A DNA stretch of 64,000 nt from Ignelater luminosus (taxonomy: Eukaryota > Arthropoda > Insecta > Coleoptera > Elateridae). Shown one piece after another: positions 36,289-48,777 of this stretch. Position numbers and translations under genes: made by a program. Location: NCBI GenBank assembly GCA_011009095.1, contig VTPC01089559.1, positions 721,830 to 785,829 on the forward strand, in the 5' to 3' direction. Each line of letters starts with the position of its first letter. Within the stretch, counting starts at the first letter, position 1. Below the pieces are notes generated by a model that was not told the DNA's origin, made no database searches, and saw only the letters and a program-made list of their open reading frames with translations.

Positions 36289-36502
36289 CATCTGTACTAC
36301 TTCTACCATGTAGGCTACAGTCTTCTTCTTTGCCTGGTCTAGGCGGACTATTTGGTGATAAACCACCGGTAGAACTTACAGATCCCGCAGAACTGTGAGC
36401 TGTACCAGCTGCATGAAGGTATATTCCATGTTCATTTAAATTTACACCACTAGTTGAAGGTTGACTAAGCGCATGTGTTTCTTGCAGGCGTTGTACATTA
36501 AA
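36289..36502 (-). CDS. vg: Vestigial upstream internal exon
   Basis: A 214-nt exon on the minus strand with acceptor TTTTGTTACAG (AG at 36504-36503) and donor GTAAGTG. It enters in phase 0 and leaves one base (G) of a codon. It encodes FNVQRLQETHALSQPSTSG, then VNLNEHGIYLHAAGTAHSSA, then GSVSSTGGLSPNSPPRPGKE and EDCSLHGRSSTD, joining to EPRHPVDDDESED in the next exon. The Ser/Gly/Pro-rich, probably disordered character and the SGVNL block suit the low-complexity region between the N-terminus and the Tondu domain of insect Vestigial. The usual N-terminus with a Tyr-rich segment was not found. The open frame runs 15 nt past the acceptor, but the splice site and phase decide the boundary. Confidence 0.85.
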
Positions 36503-39500
36503 CTGTAACAAAATCACATAGTCAACTCTATAAATAGTATTTAGTGTTCAGCAATTAAATAAATATTTCAATTTGACAATTAAATCTTGTGTTTCAATTT
36601 TGAATTTATCAGTTTTTGATTATCTAGTATTAAATCAATATTTGATTAAAAATTAAAAATCTAACAAGGTAGTTTAGCAGGAAGTTTTGATCAGAATGAC
36701 AGTATAACTTTTCAAGGGTGTGTAGTCTCGAGTTATACCCAAAATGGAAGTTTATTTATATTCACGTGTGTAGATCTGTTGTGATATGCCAACATGAAAA
36801 ACTTGTCAACAAATTTTGCTATTTTTGCCACACCTGAGGAAATTAAGTATACTATTATGTTTATTATAATAAATATTAATTTAATTCCGCACCCTAATCT
36901 ATTTACTAGTTGACCTTTTCAAGTAGGATTTCGTGCGTGCAATATTACTTGAGAGTCAAGATGCATCGTGAGATCAGTTACTCGTAGAAAATAACTTTCT
37001 TCTTGTTTTAGTTTGTTGCATCTATTAATTTTATAAAAGATACCTCTCTATTACTAAACCAATTCGCCTTCGGTTTTTCTTCTGATGAGATGTTATCTTG
37101 TAACTAATTGCATGTAATATACCTTACGGATATATGCATTAACTTATCTTTTTTAGAGGTTAAGATACCATTAAACCGGCATCGGCATTATGAAATTGTG
37201 TAAAAGCATTTAGACCTTTTAAAAGTTAATGTTGTATAGTTTCTCATATGCAGTAACTTGTTTTTTCTTTTCCTTATTAACTTAGTTGTTTTACCTTTGT
37301 ATTTTCAAACATAAGTAATTTACTTGTGATGCATTCTTATACTCTGATAAGAAATTTGAATACGTAACAAAAGCAACGTACATACAATTACGAAATTTAA
37401 TCTTCAAGAATGTTTGCTGTTCCTAGTAAATTAATTTATTTTTAGGTCAATCAAAAGAGTGTTCACTAAGAATTCTTCATACTTTTCATAATTTCTGGAA
37501 GGAGAAATGAAAATGAAAATTTTTTTCTGAGGCCTACAAGTTTCTTGGTTAGGGACGTGTCAAATTTTAATTATGAATTTTCCAAGTTGATCAAAATTTG
37601 ATAAACGGGTTGGGTACCAAACCAAAGCTTTCTTAGAATAAAGTCATAAATTGGCTTGGTTTGTAGAGAAAGAATGAAGAATGTTGGAATGAAGGTAACG
37701 CACATATGAAGTTACTAAAGTTGATTTGTTTTCATTTATGAAAACTGTCTAAATATTAGCCAATGTTTATTACACAAAGTATTAATAATCTTACTGCTTG
37801 AAATAACAAAGACTATATAGTGTAAGATTAGAAAGTTCAATAAACCAAGTAAAAACCTTTTGGGAAAAATAAAGGAAGGTAAATTCAAAAACGAAAAACC
37901 AAATCATTGGATGTTTACTATTAGTTTAGAAACAATTGCTTTTGGTAATTATCATAAATAAGACCCAGCCAGTTATGTCCTGCTTGAATTTCTGGTTTTG
38001 CATCTCTAAATCATTATTTTTCAGTTCAGGGATCGTAATTTCAGGAATGGCCACTGTGTCATTCTCTTTTCACTCATAGTACAGGTATGGTATATACATT
38101 AAGATTAGATTCTAAGGCCAGTTAACCTATTGAACAACAAAGTCTAAACCAGGAAAGTATGCTAAAATAAGTTTTGGGGCGCACAATTAAATAGCAATAA
38201 AAATATTAACCTGCTCGTCCCGTTCACACGATAAGCAATAATTGCAGATTCTATAAGACCAGAAGCTAGTCTACTGATTTTAGCAAGGAGAAATTATTTT
38301 TTAAATCCATTTCTTAATGCAAGAAAGCAATTCAATATATACCCAGAATCTTTAGATCAGCAAGACTTGTACATCTCATATCGGCTTGACTTATATAAAA
38401 ATTACTACGTGCAACCTTCTAAGTAAGAACAAACCCTGCTACATTTGTGTTGGTTTCGCACGAGACATGACTTACCAAGTCAAGACTACTGAAAGGAAGA
38501 AGCTTTTCTGATACTGATACTGTACATCACTCTAAATAAGAACAAAGAAAAACCTAAAGTGAAAATTTGAGATGCAAAATGAAGAAATCAGCAAATGAGC
38601 CACAATATATAGTTTCTCAAAGGAGACAATTAAACAGTTTTGTTTACCTTCTTAATTTGATATTAAAGAGAAACTAAAAACGCATAAAATCTGAAAAGAA
38701 TCTGTCAAGATGTATAAATGGTGTAACGATGTTACAAAACTCTTGATTATGTTTATAATTTTTTCCAAATGCATTGTTTGCATTAACGCGATAATCTGGC
38801 TTGTAATAATTACTACCAAGAGATCGTTTCTGGTCTGTAGAAGTTGCACATTTTACAAAATTCTTTTTTTAGTCTGACCAATCACCAGTTGTACAATATC
38901 AGATTAAACTTAAATCAAAGCTTAAACGCATAATAACGATTGTCACAACAATTGTTTAAATCCTTCGAGCTGGGTTATAAAAGCAAAACTTATGTAACCA
39001 AAAATGGAAAAGTTCATATTCAAAAATTAACGCCGAATGTGAAATCGTTTGCTTACCCCGGAATGGATCAGTTTTGGACTGATAATGGAGACTGTGAGAC
39101 AAAGGCGTTGAAAACGATGGGGTACGATCTAATTCTGCAATAATGACTAAGCTAAGAATGACTGCCACCCAAAGATACCGAAAGCAAATTTAAGAAGTAT
39201 GCTGAAGAATTGAAAAAAAGATAAATAAAAAAGTTAGATAGCAAAAAAGAATTCGAGAGGAGAGCGATGACTACAGATTAATATTTCCAGTATTGCCTCA
39301 CATGAGAGGCTATTGGGAAATTTCTTTTCTAGAAACTATATAGATCGAATAAAACTGTTTTGATATTTTTACCGTTAGGTGTTGATCAATCTATCAATCA
39401 ACATTGATAATCTTGTTCAAATGTCTGGTTACTATTAAAAGAATTTTAGAGAAAACTAATGCAGCAACTTCTATTTTTCTCCATTTCCTTTAATGGATTC

Positions 39501-40789
39501 TAGAAACCATATTGTGCAAAAACGCACCGAGTACTACGTATATTGCGACACATTTTCGTTAAGCTCAAGTTCAACTGCTGACATGTGCACCTTTAGAATT
39601 TTATTATAACGTAGAACAAACAACAGAACAATTTATTAATTATCAGACAATAAAAATAAATAAAATCGATTATAACTTCCTTCCATTTTACTTTTCTTAA
39701 TTAATCAATTAATTAATTAAAAGACTGGCTTCTCCACTGGTTGCATTTCTTTATCTTGCTAGGTTACATCAGAACTTTTTTGCTAATCAAAAGGTTAACT
39801 ATGCACACCCGCTGTTTTTGTGTAACAAAAAAAAAGACGAAGAGTATATAATATATATGTACAAAAATAAAATATTCAAATAAGAGATTATTGAGATAAG
39901 ATGCAGTTAAGTAGGTTGCTAATCAAAGAATACAAAATAAATAGCAACAAAAATTGAAATAAAAAGTTCATTATTTCTATTTGGCATAATTGAGAATAAG
40001 ATTAAAACGACGATAAGGTGGTTATGTTTTTTGCTGAATATTTGTGCATAATAAACAATTCAATTAATATTCACGTCTACAGATAGTCATTCTCAGATAG
40101 ACGTAAATAGTTCATTTTATAATACACAACTTATTCTGAAACGTCTCATGAAGAAGTGACAGCAAAATCAAAAAAATATTACTATATTGAGAACCCGAAG
40201 AAAATAGCACAGAGGTCTAATGACCATTAGGGGTATAATACAAGAACGCTGGACATCTAGCTCAAGAAGATGCAAACCTGAATTGTGGCCATTTGTTCTC
40301 TAACTTTCAAAAATTTTGAAAAATAACCTTTTTTTGTCCAATTTTTGTCTTTATCAAGCTCAACATCTTTGCCCTTATAAAAGGTACCACAATTTATCAT
40401 ACAAACTCTTTCTCTAAGAATACCGTTGTAGAAATAAAAACTGTTAAAATCTAGAATATCTTCTTTAGTTTTCTGAATTTCGATAACGTTGTAAGATATT
40501 GAAATGGTCATTTTTGCAATATTGTCACCGTATAATGCTGCTGTTATGCAGATTTCTAGAGATAAAGGTATAAAAATAACAACATACCCTTCTTTAAGAA
40601 AAAATCCACGCCATCAAAACATAGAATAATTTTGTCAGTTTAAGTCTAGATACACGCAGCTTGACAAAGAAAGTTGCTTTCGTATCATCTTGACAAGACA
40701 CATCGTTTTCAAGTAAAATTAGATTTTACTAAAAGCTTCTAAAGTTAGACTTTAGTCTAGAATTTCTATTCTTTAATATCTTGAAAACG
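36503..40789. other. Presumed vestigial upstream intron or flank, no gene recognised
   Basis: AT-rich. Open frames at 38652-38849 (-), 38940-39143 (+, no ATG at its start) and 40257-40511 (-) are unassigned. TTAATTAATCAATTAATTAA lies at about 39697-39716. Short motifs ACGTGCAACCTTC (38404) and GACTTACCAAGTC (38469) recur near 41930 (inverted) and 41763, hinting at a small repeat family. No recognisable N-terminal Vestigial exon was found. Confidence 0.4.
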
Positions 40790-41437
40790 ACGTCCTATAT
40801 TCTCAGGCTAAAATGATTCAATACTTTCTGAAAAAAATTCTTTTGGTTGGTCATCGAGACACGCGCCATTTACGATCGTTTTTATTTAGAAATTTTGCAA
40901 ATAAGTGATAATCACTTAGGGTTAAATCTAGGAAATAGGACGTTTGTTCCATTACTTCGAAGTTGATATTGTGAAGAATAGAGCCATGGAAACTGTCTTT
41001 ATTGATCATTCTTCTTTTCAATTTACTCCTTAGTTTTTCCTCGATAACATCACAAACTTTTGGAATGAATTTGAAATACCATTCTGCTGTTGTGCTTTAT
41101 CCACATAGTAAATAAAAATGCACCCCATCAGAATCCCAAAAAACTGTCGCCTTGATTTTTGCTGCTGATGTTGCACAAAGTTGCATCGTGCTAAGACAGA
41201 CCTTTCTTAAGCACAATTCGTTGTGCAAATTTCTTGCTACACTACCTACGGGAAAGCTAAAGGTTTCCATTATAGGATGCGATTCGTCTATCTCTCATAA
41301 TACTACTCTTGTGTCGTCATTGTTGTGGGGTGTCCAGCACCAAGTAAATGTTTGCTCTGATCCTTAGGAGTTTCTCGCAATAACAAGCCTTTTTTACCGA
41401 GGCATTCTATTATTACCCGAATCTTAGTTTTATCCAT
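40790..41437 (-). pseudogene. Ancient mariner transposase fossil
   Basis: Minus-strand remnant beginning at ATG 41437 (MDKTKIRVIIECLGKKGLLL, a mariner N-terminus). Helix-turn-helix-linker traces follow (VGSVARNLHNELCLRKV), then SAAKIKATVFWDSDG at about 41166-41122. TTAEWYFKFIPKVCDVIEEK and LRSKLKRRMI come next, then NINFEVMEQTSYFLDL and TLSDYHLFAKF near 40918. These match, in order, mariner blocks SAGKVMATVFWD, TAEYY, GFEVLEHPPYSPDLAP and SDYHLFxKL, and the third catalytic Asp is recognisable. The first catalytic Asp segment and the QDNAxxH block are lost, and the frame has several stops and shifts. It is far older than the 13298-14587 mariner. Terminal repeats were not identified. The plus-strand frame at 41152-41367 is its shadow. 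Confidence 0.75.
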
Positions 41438-44400
41438 TTTTAGAAAAACATAAACACTAAACAATTGATAGGATCATTTCTAAACGCGAAAGAGAGTAGA
41501 ATTAAAAGCCTACCAAGTTACTGTCAATAATGTAACAATTTGATAATAAACAGATTTACGTACATTTGTCAGTCAAATCTGATAAGTCACCTTTGCAGGG
41601 GCTTTAGTCAGAGGGTTGTGGTAGTTCAACCCCGCGGCTCCCAAAACTAATATTAATTAAACAAACTGATGCAGTTTAGTGCGGGAATTCTACATCCTCA
41701 TATAAGTAATGATGATATTGTAATGTGAAACTATCAATCGAGAAAAAATTTTTGCTACGACTTACCAAGTCTCACATGTATATGCCGCTTTTGTTGTCAT
41801 TCATATACATCAGAAGTATAGACAACTATACTTGCCGTGTCAAACAGATAGCGTGATCAGTCGTGATTTTAGAAAACTTGTTTTGTAGGAACTTAGGAAA
41901 TCTTCTCTTTTTTGGGAATATCACGAAGGTTGCACGTGATCTTTCTATCTGTTCAGCGCGGGAAGCATAGACATGTGTTTGTTTTAATGTTTCCATCAAA
42001 TGGTTGTTAATAATTCTCAGTGAGATGTACGAAGACCCAGCTCTAGCTTTTATGCCGCTCTCAGGAAATTTAAAGCTTACTAGCCTCCCTTAAATAGTTT
42101 TTTAAATTGAGGTTAGGGGCCAATCACATTGCCCATTAGTCCTTAGTGAAATCTAGAAACCATAAAACTATTCTTGCACCTTCAACATTAAAAATGAAAA
42201 TTTAATTTATAGATCTTTTGCTTCAGATTTTTAGCAAGATTTCAGGAAATAAACGTAATGAGAAGTAAACAGATAAGCAGTATCCAATTAGCAATTGTGT
42301 TCTGCGTTATTATTTCACGCTGTCCATAGCTATTTTGACGGTTGAGTATGGTACTTAATTCTGTACTTAAACGATTAGTCAAAATCAAAAAAGGAAATTT
42401 TTGGTAAAGTCTAAAACTCTACTTTCAAAACCTTTTTTAATAACTAAAACGAAAACTGAGCAATCAGCCCAGTGTAGTTGGGCCAATGTATGTCAATACT
42501 TGTCATTGTAGTTCGTCAATAAAGAATTTGGTGGATTTACGTTCCAACGTACACTTTATTCTACTTTCGTTTGTTTTCTACAACTTTCTTGCAAATGAAT
42601 TTAACTCAAATTGAAAATTAACATCAGACAAACCATTAAGAGCTTATCTATGGATAACAATAATGAATTTAGTAATTTTATATTAAGTAAAAAAACAATA
42701 ACAATACAATTTAGCAACGAAGTTGCGCAAAAATCTCTGTTAGCACCATTATTCTACCTAACCAAGCTCCAAGTTTCCAATGAATATAAATCTAAACTGC
42801 ATCTCAACGCAGTTATTCTCTATTACCTTAGAATTTATTTGCTGATAGTATCGCACTTAATGATTCTACTCAGTTGGTTAACTTAACTATACTTCTTTTG
42901 ACAAAAAGTAGGTTTTCCAAAGATAATACATATTTTAAAAAGAGATCTGTTGCAAAAAGCTTGGAGTAGATAGAAACTGACTTTAGTCAAATTAGAATTA
43001 AGAGGCAAAGAATTTGGAACAGAATAAACCTTCCATCTCAGGGAAAAGGCAACATTGTTTTCTCAGAATTTCTAAAACGCAACCAATAGATGATAAACCA
43101 TTCGGATTTATCCATTAGTAAATAGGTTACACTAAAAACAACGACGGTCAAAATCATATAACGACTCTCTGCTGTTTCAACTGTGAAAAATTTGAAACCC
43201 GCGTGTTAATCTTCTGTCCTGAAGGACAGCTACTCGCATTCGACGTCACAACAGAATATGAATCTTAATTGCAGATGCATTACGTCAAAGACCAGAATGC
43301 AGTGCCATTGTTGAAACGAACACTTTGCTCACTTTCATAAGGAGGTTCTTCAGGAGACTAAAGAAGAGCACGGTAACTCAACGTGTAATCCATGCTAGAA
43401 GTGAAACTTCTCTGTCGACAATGGAGAAAGTTGGGGGCTTTATACTATGATAGTTGACAGTCAAGAATTTAGGAATAACTTTGTGATTTTGACAGCGAGA
43501 CAAAGAAGCTAAGGTGAGCAGAAGTTTAGACTTCTTCTGTCAAAGAAATATCCCCCGCTTAAAGTTTGTTTAAACGATACCAAAGACTTTCACGGTCCGA
43601 AATTCCGACACCATTAACTGTTTGAGATGTGACTAGACAATATACTGCGCCACTGCATAAGGAAGAAAAAAGAAGAGAAAACTAAAGTTCGAATTCTTTC
43701 TGTTGAATTTCAAATCTTGAAAAGAAGCTTCATGAAAATTTCGACAAATTATCCACAGACGCAAGAACTCAAAAATCTTTTACGACATAAGAACCGTTTT
43801 CATAATTGAAGTAATTTCACACTGAGATTATTTTTTCAGATGAATTTTCTATCAGATTTTGCAGATTTTTAACCAAAATTAAATGAAATTAAAATTTTAG
43901 GTCCCCAGATAAACTGATAAATTTGAAGACAAGTTTTCTACGTAACACAGTATAAGATCTCACTAAAAACATCCTGATTAAAAATTAAAATAAGTAAACA
44001 ATAAAAAATGAAGCAAAATAAACACTATGGCTACCAGCGTAATAAAAAATTTGATAAATCAAGAACTCAAGATTAAAAACTATTAAAATGAACACAGAGT
44101 GACACTAGTTACAGAGCGAAAAGTTTGATAAGAACGACAGGATGAAAAAGTTAGTACGAATTATATCTGAAGCAAACAGACAGATCATTAAACAGTCACA
44201 AAAATAGACCGATATGACTCAAAAATAAACGAACAATATAATGTAGCAAAAAATCGCACTGTAAAGATTTGCAATAGATCATCATCGCTAAATGAAATGT
44301 TATGCTTCAATCACCAGTCAGGAATAATATAGCAGTAGAAGAAAAACAAAAGATGAAGACTAAATATACTGTAAAGAAGACTTCAACAAAATAATCTTGT

Positions 44401-46961
44401 ATAAACCATGATGTTGATGCGTTTTGACACTTGCTAGTTCATTATTTTACGTTACTGTGTTTGTGTGAGCTAAATTTCTTTCTGACATTGATTTATACAT
44501 GACAGCAGGAAATCACACGTTTTCCGCTATGCCAATAATAATGAGGTGTAAAGCATAATTTAAAAAATATTGGACTTTATGCGCTATAGGTAATAAAAGC
44601 GCTTATTAGTTATCTTCTGCTTTATCTTATACAAAATTGATGTCAAACGAGCCTTGGTCCATTAAAACCACCTGCGTTTACGACTTACGTTACTTAGGTA
44701 TATCCCTCTTCTAATCAATTTCAATTAATAAAATAAGGCGAATCGGAAATTGATTTTAATAAACAACTTGTGAGTAGAAGTTATGACCTTTCAGAATCAA
44801 CTTTAAGTGAGATATTTCTTGAAGAAATCTAAAATTTTTATTTAGACGTTCCTTGAATATATCCATCAAGTAAGAATTCGTTAGAACTGTCTGTAAAAGA
44901 GAATTCGCTCTCCCTTAGGGAAATAGTCAAGACAACATGTGTCCATCCATACGAATTTTTGAAACGCTCTGTTTCCTACATCACATATTTACTACTATAT
45001 GGAACCATAACTCCCTCGTCCCCCTACAAAAATGTAAATGATGCCCGTAGGCGAACTACTGCAACTTTTAATTTGATTTGTATGCCATTCTATTCTTCAA
45101 ACTGGTATTAGATCCAGAATAACTATAAAGACCGGCATGTTTTAGAAGTGGCTAATCAAACGTTTTTCCAACATTGGTGATGAATAGGCTGGGAACAAAA
45201 ACAAGTCACTTGTTGAAATTGGAAGTCCGGGAAGCAAGTTCTGTGCGGCGCCGCGGAATGCTTTGACAAGACCGACTACATCGGCTAACGGCAGTGCCTG
45301 CAAACTCAATGCAGGTATATTCCTACTACTTTTGCTTTCGTACAGTTGAGTAGTCGCGGTATGTAATATTTTCGATTTTATTTAATTTTATAAACTACCG
45401 TTAAGATAAAAGTTATAATGCAAAAAATTCTAAATTTAAATAACTGAAGCTTCTAATGAGACAAAAAATTTCTGTTAGAATTCTAAGAATTAAGATGGTT
45501 AAAATAGTGTAAAATATCGTTCGGCAAATAAACGTTTCCTATATTTCCAAAATTATTTTAATTTTTTTTTATTTTAAATAAAAAACAGAAACGATTTTAA
45601 AATGTTACAAAATTGGTGTATGTACGATACATGTGCGTGCACTGATGAAGCTCTTGCAAAAAAAAGTACAAAATAGTTTGGTTAACTGAGTCTCAACAAA
45701 GTCTTTATTTTATTTGACAAAAAAATGTTCTCAACTTTCCTTACTTTCAAGTTTCAGCGAAAGGTTAGACCAAAGCTCTTAACTTACAAGGTTGTTATCT
45801 TTGTTCTAAACTCAAGTGTAACCCCAGCTTAATTGTATTACAAAGTTGTTAAGCAACCACCTTTCACATAAACAATATTGTGCTACAACTTGGTATGCGT
45901 TTAGTATAAAATATTTTGTTAATAGTAGTGAGAGATCAAAGTTATCTCAACCAAACTATAAACTGTCTAGCTTTGATAATTTCCAAAACCTTTTGGAAAC
46001 GTGAGGCAGTTTTCTATTAAATTTATTAGAGTACAGACAGTTCTCTTTCAAATGATCTAATCCTATACAATTAAAAACGAAAATAATTATGACGGCTATT
46101 TTCAAAGTTTGAGTTATTTGTTAACCATCAATGTTTGATTGTTAATTATATTTACACAATCACTATGAAACATGATACGTAAATAAATTATGACATACGA
46201 TGCCTTTCTAATTTCCCTACAAAACAGTTTTAATCTTCATCCTATCTCTAGTATTTTTATTATTTAGTGTAAAAGTTTCATTTTCAAAATGCTCTGCATT
46301 CTTTCCGACGGATTGATTCCAAACACGAATCTTGTAGGAATTTCTTTCTAACCGCGTTACATAAAATCTAAGATTCCACTTTCTTGAAAAATAATTATTC
46401 TGATAATCCCAAATTCATTTTTATTAAACAAAAATTCTCATTTTTCAATGAAACTTTTATTAGGTCAACTGCCTACATCTTCGACTGTTTGTGGGTTTTT
46501 ATTATTATTATTATTTATTAAATTTATTTATTATTTTTGTATTTATGTTGAAAATTTATACAAATGCAATATTTGAAAGATAAAGTTTAAAAGGGATACC
46601 GTTAATGTTACGGTTGCTTAGTAGTGTTGTAAATGAAATTTACTTTTATCAGCAAATGTATTAGAAGTACAACGTACGCTGTGCGAAAATTTTTGTAAAT
46701 TTCCTACACTTAAGCTATAACTTGTAATTCACTGGCAATCATTGAGAATCTAATATTGATACATTTAAACAAAGAACAGAGATACAACACACTGCACCGT
46801 CCTAGTCTTAATTGGCAACCTTGGCCCTTAACTTAAAAACAAACGTGAAATGGAACTGGCTAAATTAACTTGTGACCATTCTTTAATGGACATCTAGTTA
46901 AAATAACTTCAATAAACGTAACTTTATGAGAAGTTATGATTCAATATGTGTACATATAGAG
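41438..46961. other. No gene recognised; one GC-rich open patch
   Basis: Mostly AT-rich. A GGGTTG/CAACCC hairpin lies at about 41617-41636, beside a small GC-rich patch (CCCCGCGGCTCCC). An unassigned plus frame occupies 42611-42886. At 45142-45300 a GC-rich patch carries a minus-strand open frame of about 52 codons, described in the findings. An ATT microsatellite lies at 46500-46518. Confidence 0.4.
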
Positions 46962-46977
46962 CAGTGGTTCTCAACCT
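46962..46977 (+). repeat. hAT-type terminal motif, isolated
   Basis: CAGTGGTTCTCAACCT is the terminal inverted repeat start typical of many hAT (Charlie-like) elements. No matching inverted end (AGAACCACTG) was seen in the window, so this is a solitary end or a chance match within a decayed element. Confidence 0.5.
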
Positions 46978-47262
46978 TACCTAAGTTGTGAAAAACTTGT
47001 GATTATAAACAACTGAAAATTAAATGATTTACACTGTTCTCTATCACGTTTTTAATTGTTCCAATGCTAAATATATGTTTGGAAATAAAAATTCAACGTT
47101 TTGATTCTAATAATATTATAGCTCTGTTTAAGTTGCAGAAGACTCAATTTTTTGCCCGTAAGAATTACAAAATTAATAGAATAATTCGTCTAATCTCAGA
47201 TAACAATAAAAGCAATTTCCTACGAAGGTAAATTTCTAGAACTGCCGAAACAGTATTCTGCT

Positions 47263-47272
47263 CAGGGCCGGC
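47263..47272 (+). repeat. Possible hAT terminal motif
   Basis: CAGGGCCGGC is a common hAT-type end. A related but not identical inverted motif, GCGGCCCTG, lies at 49985-49993. The flanking 8-mers do not match, so the two probably belong to different elements. Confidence 0.3.
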
Positions 47273-47383
47273 GGAAAGCATATGGTGAATATGGAGCATT
47301 CCATACTTGAGATTTCTTTGAGTATGGATTCCATAGCTGAAAATCTCGTACTTTGATTTTCAGTTCTTGTCGATTAACATATA

Positions 47384-47506
47384 CAGGGTGTTTACTAAAC
47401 ATGCGGCAAAGAATCGGGGGGTTGTTCCATGGGTTATTTTAAGATTTGTTTGTCTTTGAACGATTTTTTTGGAAAGACACGTTGTTTCAAAGATACAGGG
47501 CGATAA
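47384..47506 (+). repeat. Long terminal inverted repeat (left)
   Basis: About 123 bp pairing with 48778-48898 in inverted orientation. The outermost 25 bp are perfect and the rest is diverged. Confidence 0.88.
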
Positions 47507-47697
47507 GAGTAAAGTAAAACTACGATGTACTGCACCGGGCCTACAGAGTACCAGAAATGTCCAAAAATACGTTTCCATTATGTCTTGTCATAGTTTCCAT
47601 AGTGACTTGTCATTTTCTCTCTTTGAAAGTTGTCAAAATTGATTACGTCGCATATTTTCGTTTGATAGTTAAATTTTCGTTAGTGAAGCTTTCTAAT

Positions 47698-48729
47698 ATG
47701 AATGGCTGTACGAACACCGATATGACAGATATGCATTTTATGTATGGACTTGCCAATGGGAATTCGTTAGAGGCTAGGCGGTTGTACAGTGAACGATTTC
47801 TAATTATCATGTTCCTGATAGAAAAACTTTCCAAAGTATTCATCAACGTCTTCATGAAACAGGCACATTTAAACAAAATAAAGGAGCAGGAAGGCCAACA
47901 GCAGTAATAATGGCAGTAGAAGTGAAAAAAAATGTGCTGGACATGATAGAGGAAGGTATATCTAACAGAAAAATAGCAAATGCTTTGAATGTGAGTAATA
48001 GGACTGTGGGGAAAATTTTGAAGCAAAACGGCTTGAATCTATACCACATTCAGCGCTTCCAAGCACTTATTCCTGCTGATTTTCCTCAATGTATTGCATT
48101 TTGTAAATGGCTTCTGCAAACTTTGGTTCAAGTCCCTCAACTAGTGGCGCTAATTCTTTTTAGTGATGAAACAGATTTCTCCAGAAATGCAATTAGAAGC
48201 TTCCATAATAACCATGTGCGGGCTGATGAAAACTTACGTGCAGTATTAGAAGATCGTTTTCAATATCAATTTTAATTAAACATTTGGATTGGAATTGTGG
48301 GTGACTGGCTAATTGGACCGGTATTTCTTTCAGGAAGACTTACGGGTGAGGTGTATCGTAGGTTTTTGGAAGAATTACTGTCTGCGTCCTAGAGGATGTA
48401 CCACTGGCAACGAGAAACGTAATGTGGTTGCTCGTGAGTTTTCAAACGCAACATATGAAGATCGCTGGATTGATCGAGGTGGATCTCACTTATGGCCTGC
48501 TGGATCCCCAGACTTAAATCCCTCGGATTTTTATTTATGGGGGTATTTGAAAACATTAGTATACACTACTCCAGTGGAAAATGAAAAAGATTGGAGGAAT
48601 CGGGTAATTGAGGGGTGTAATGCAATAAGAAACAACCCTGGTATTTTTGGAAAAGTTCGGCAGTCAACAAGAAGAAGATTGGATGCATGCATCCTAACTG
48701 GTGGTAGTCATTTTCAGCAGTTTTTTTAG
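47698..48729 (+). pseudogene. Transposase with DUF4817 N-terminus, broken
   Basis: Likely start at ATG 47698. The N-terminal helix-turn-helix DUF4817 block has DMHFMYGLANGNSLEARRLY. After a 1-nt loss near 47800 it continues in another frame as RKTFQSIHQRLHETGTF. Then come EEGISNRKIANALNVSNRTV (helix-turn-helix), FSDETDFSRN (first Asp) and, after a TAA at 48273-48275, NIWIGIVGDWLIGPVFLSGR. A second 1-nt loss lies near 48384-48391. The segment that should carry the second Asp (QDGAPAH) is missing at a junction near 48424-48428. The third motif SPDLNPSDFYLWG is present, and the tail GIFGKVRQSTRRRLDACIL ends at the TAG at 48727-48729. Two shifts, one stop and loss of a catalytic segment make it non-functional. 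Confidence 0.88.
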
Positions 48730-48777
48730 ATCAAGAATTTTTACATGTAATATGAATATTGTTTTTTTAAAAAGCTT

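Noticed and set aside
38940-39143. Open frame with QFWTDNG, resembling a retroviral-type integrase SDNG motif
   Set aside because: It starts without an ATG, the motif is a short isolated match, and no other integrase or LTR feature is nearby.
41588-41645. tRNA-like box (GTTCAACCCC) with GC-rich tail
   Set aside because: It forms only a 6-bp hairpin; no cloverleaf, A box or anticodon arm could be drawn.
43140-43450. Short coding-like segments (CFNCEKFETRVLIFCPEGQ, IADALRQRPECSAIVETN)
   Set aside because: They are in different frames, carry stops, and cannot be tied to any family.
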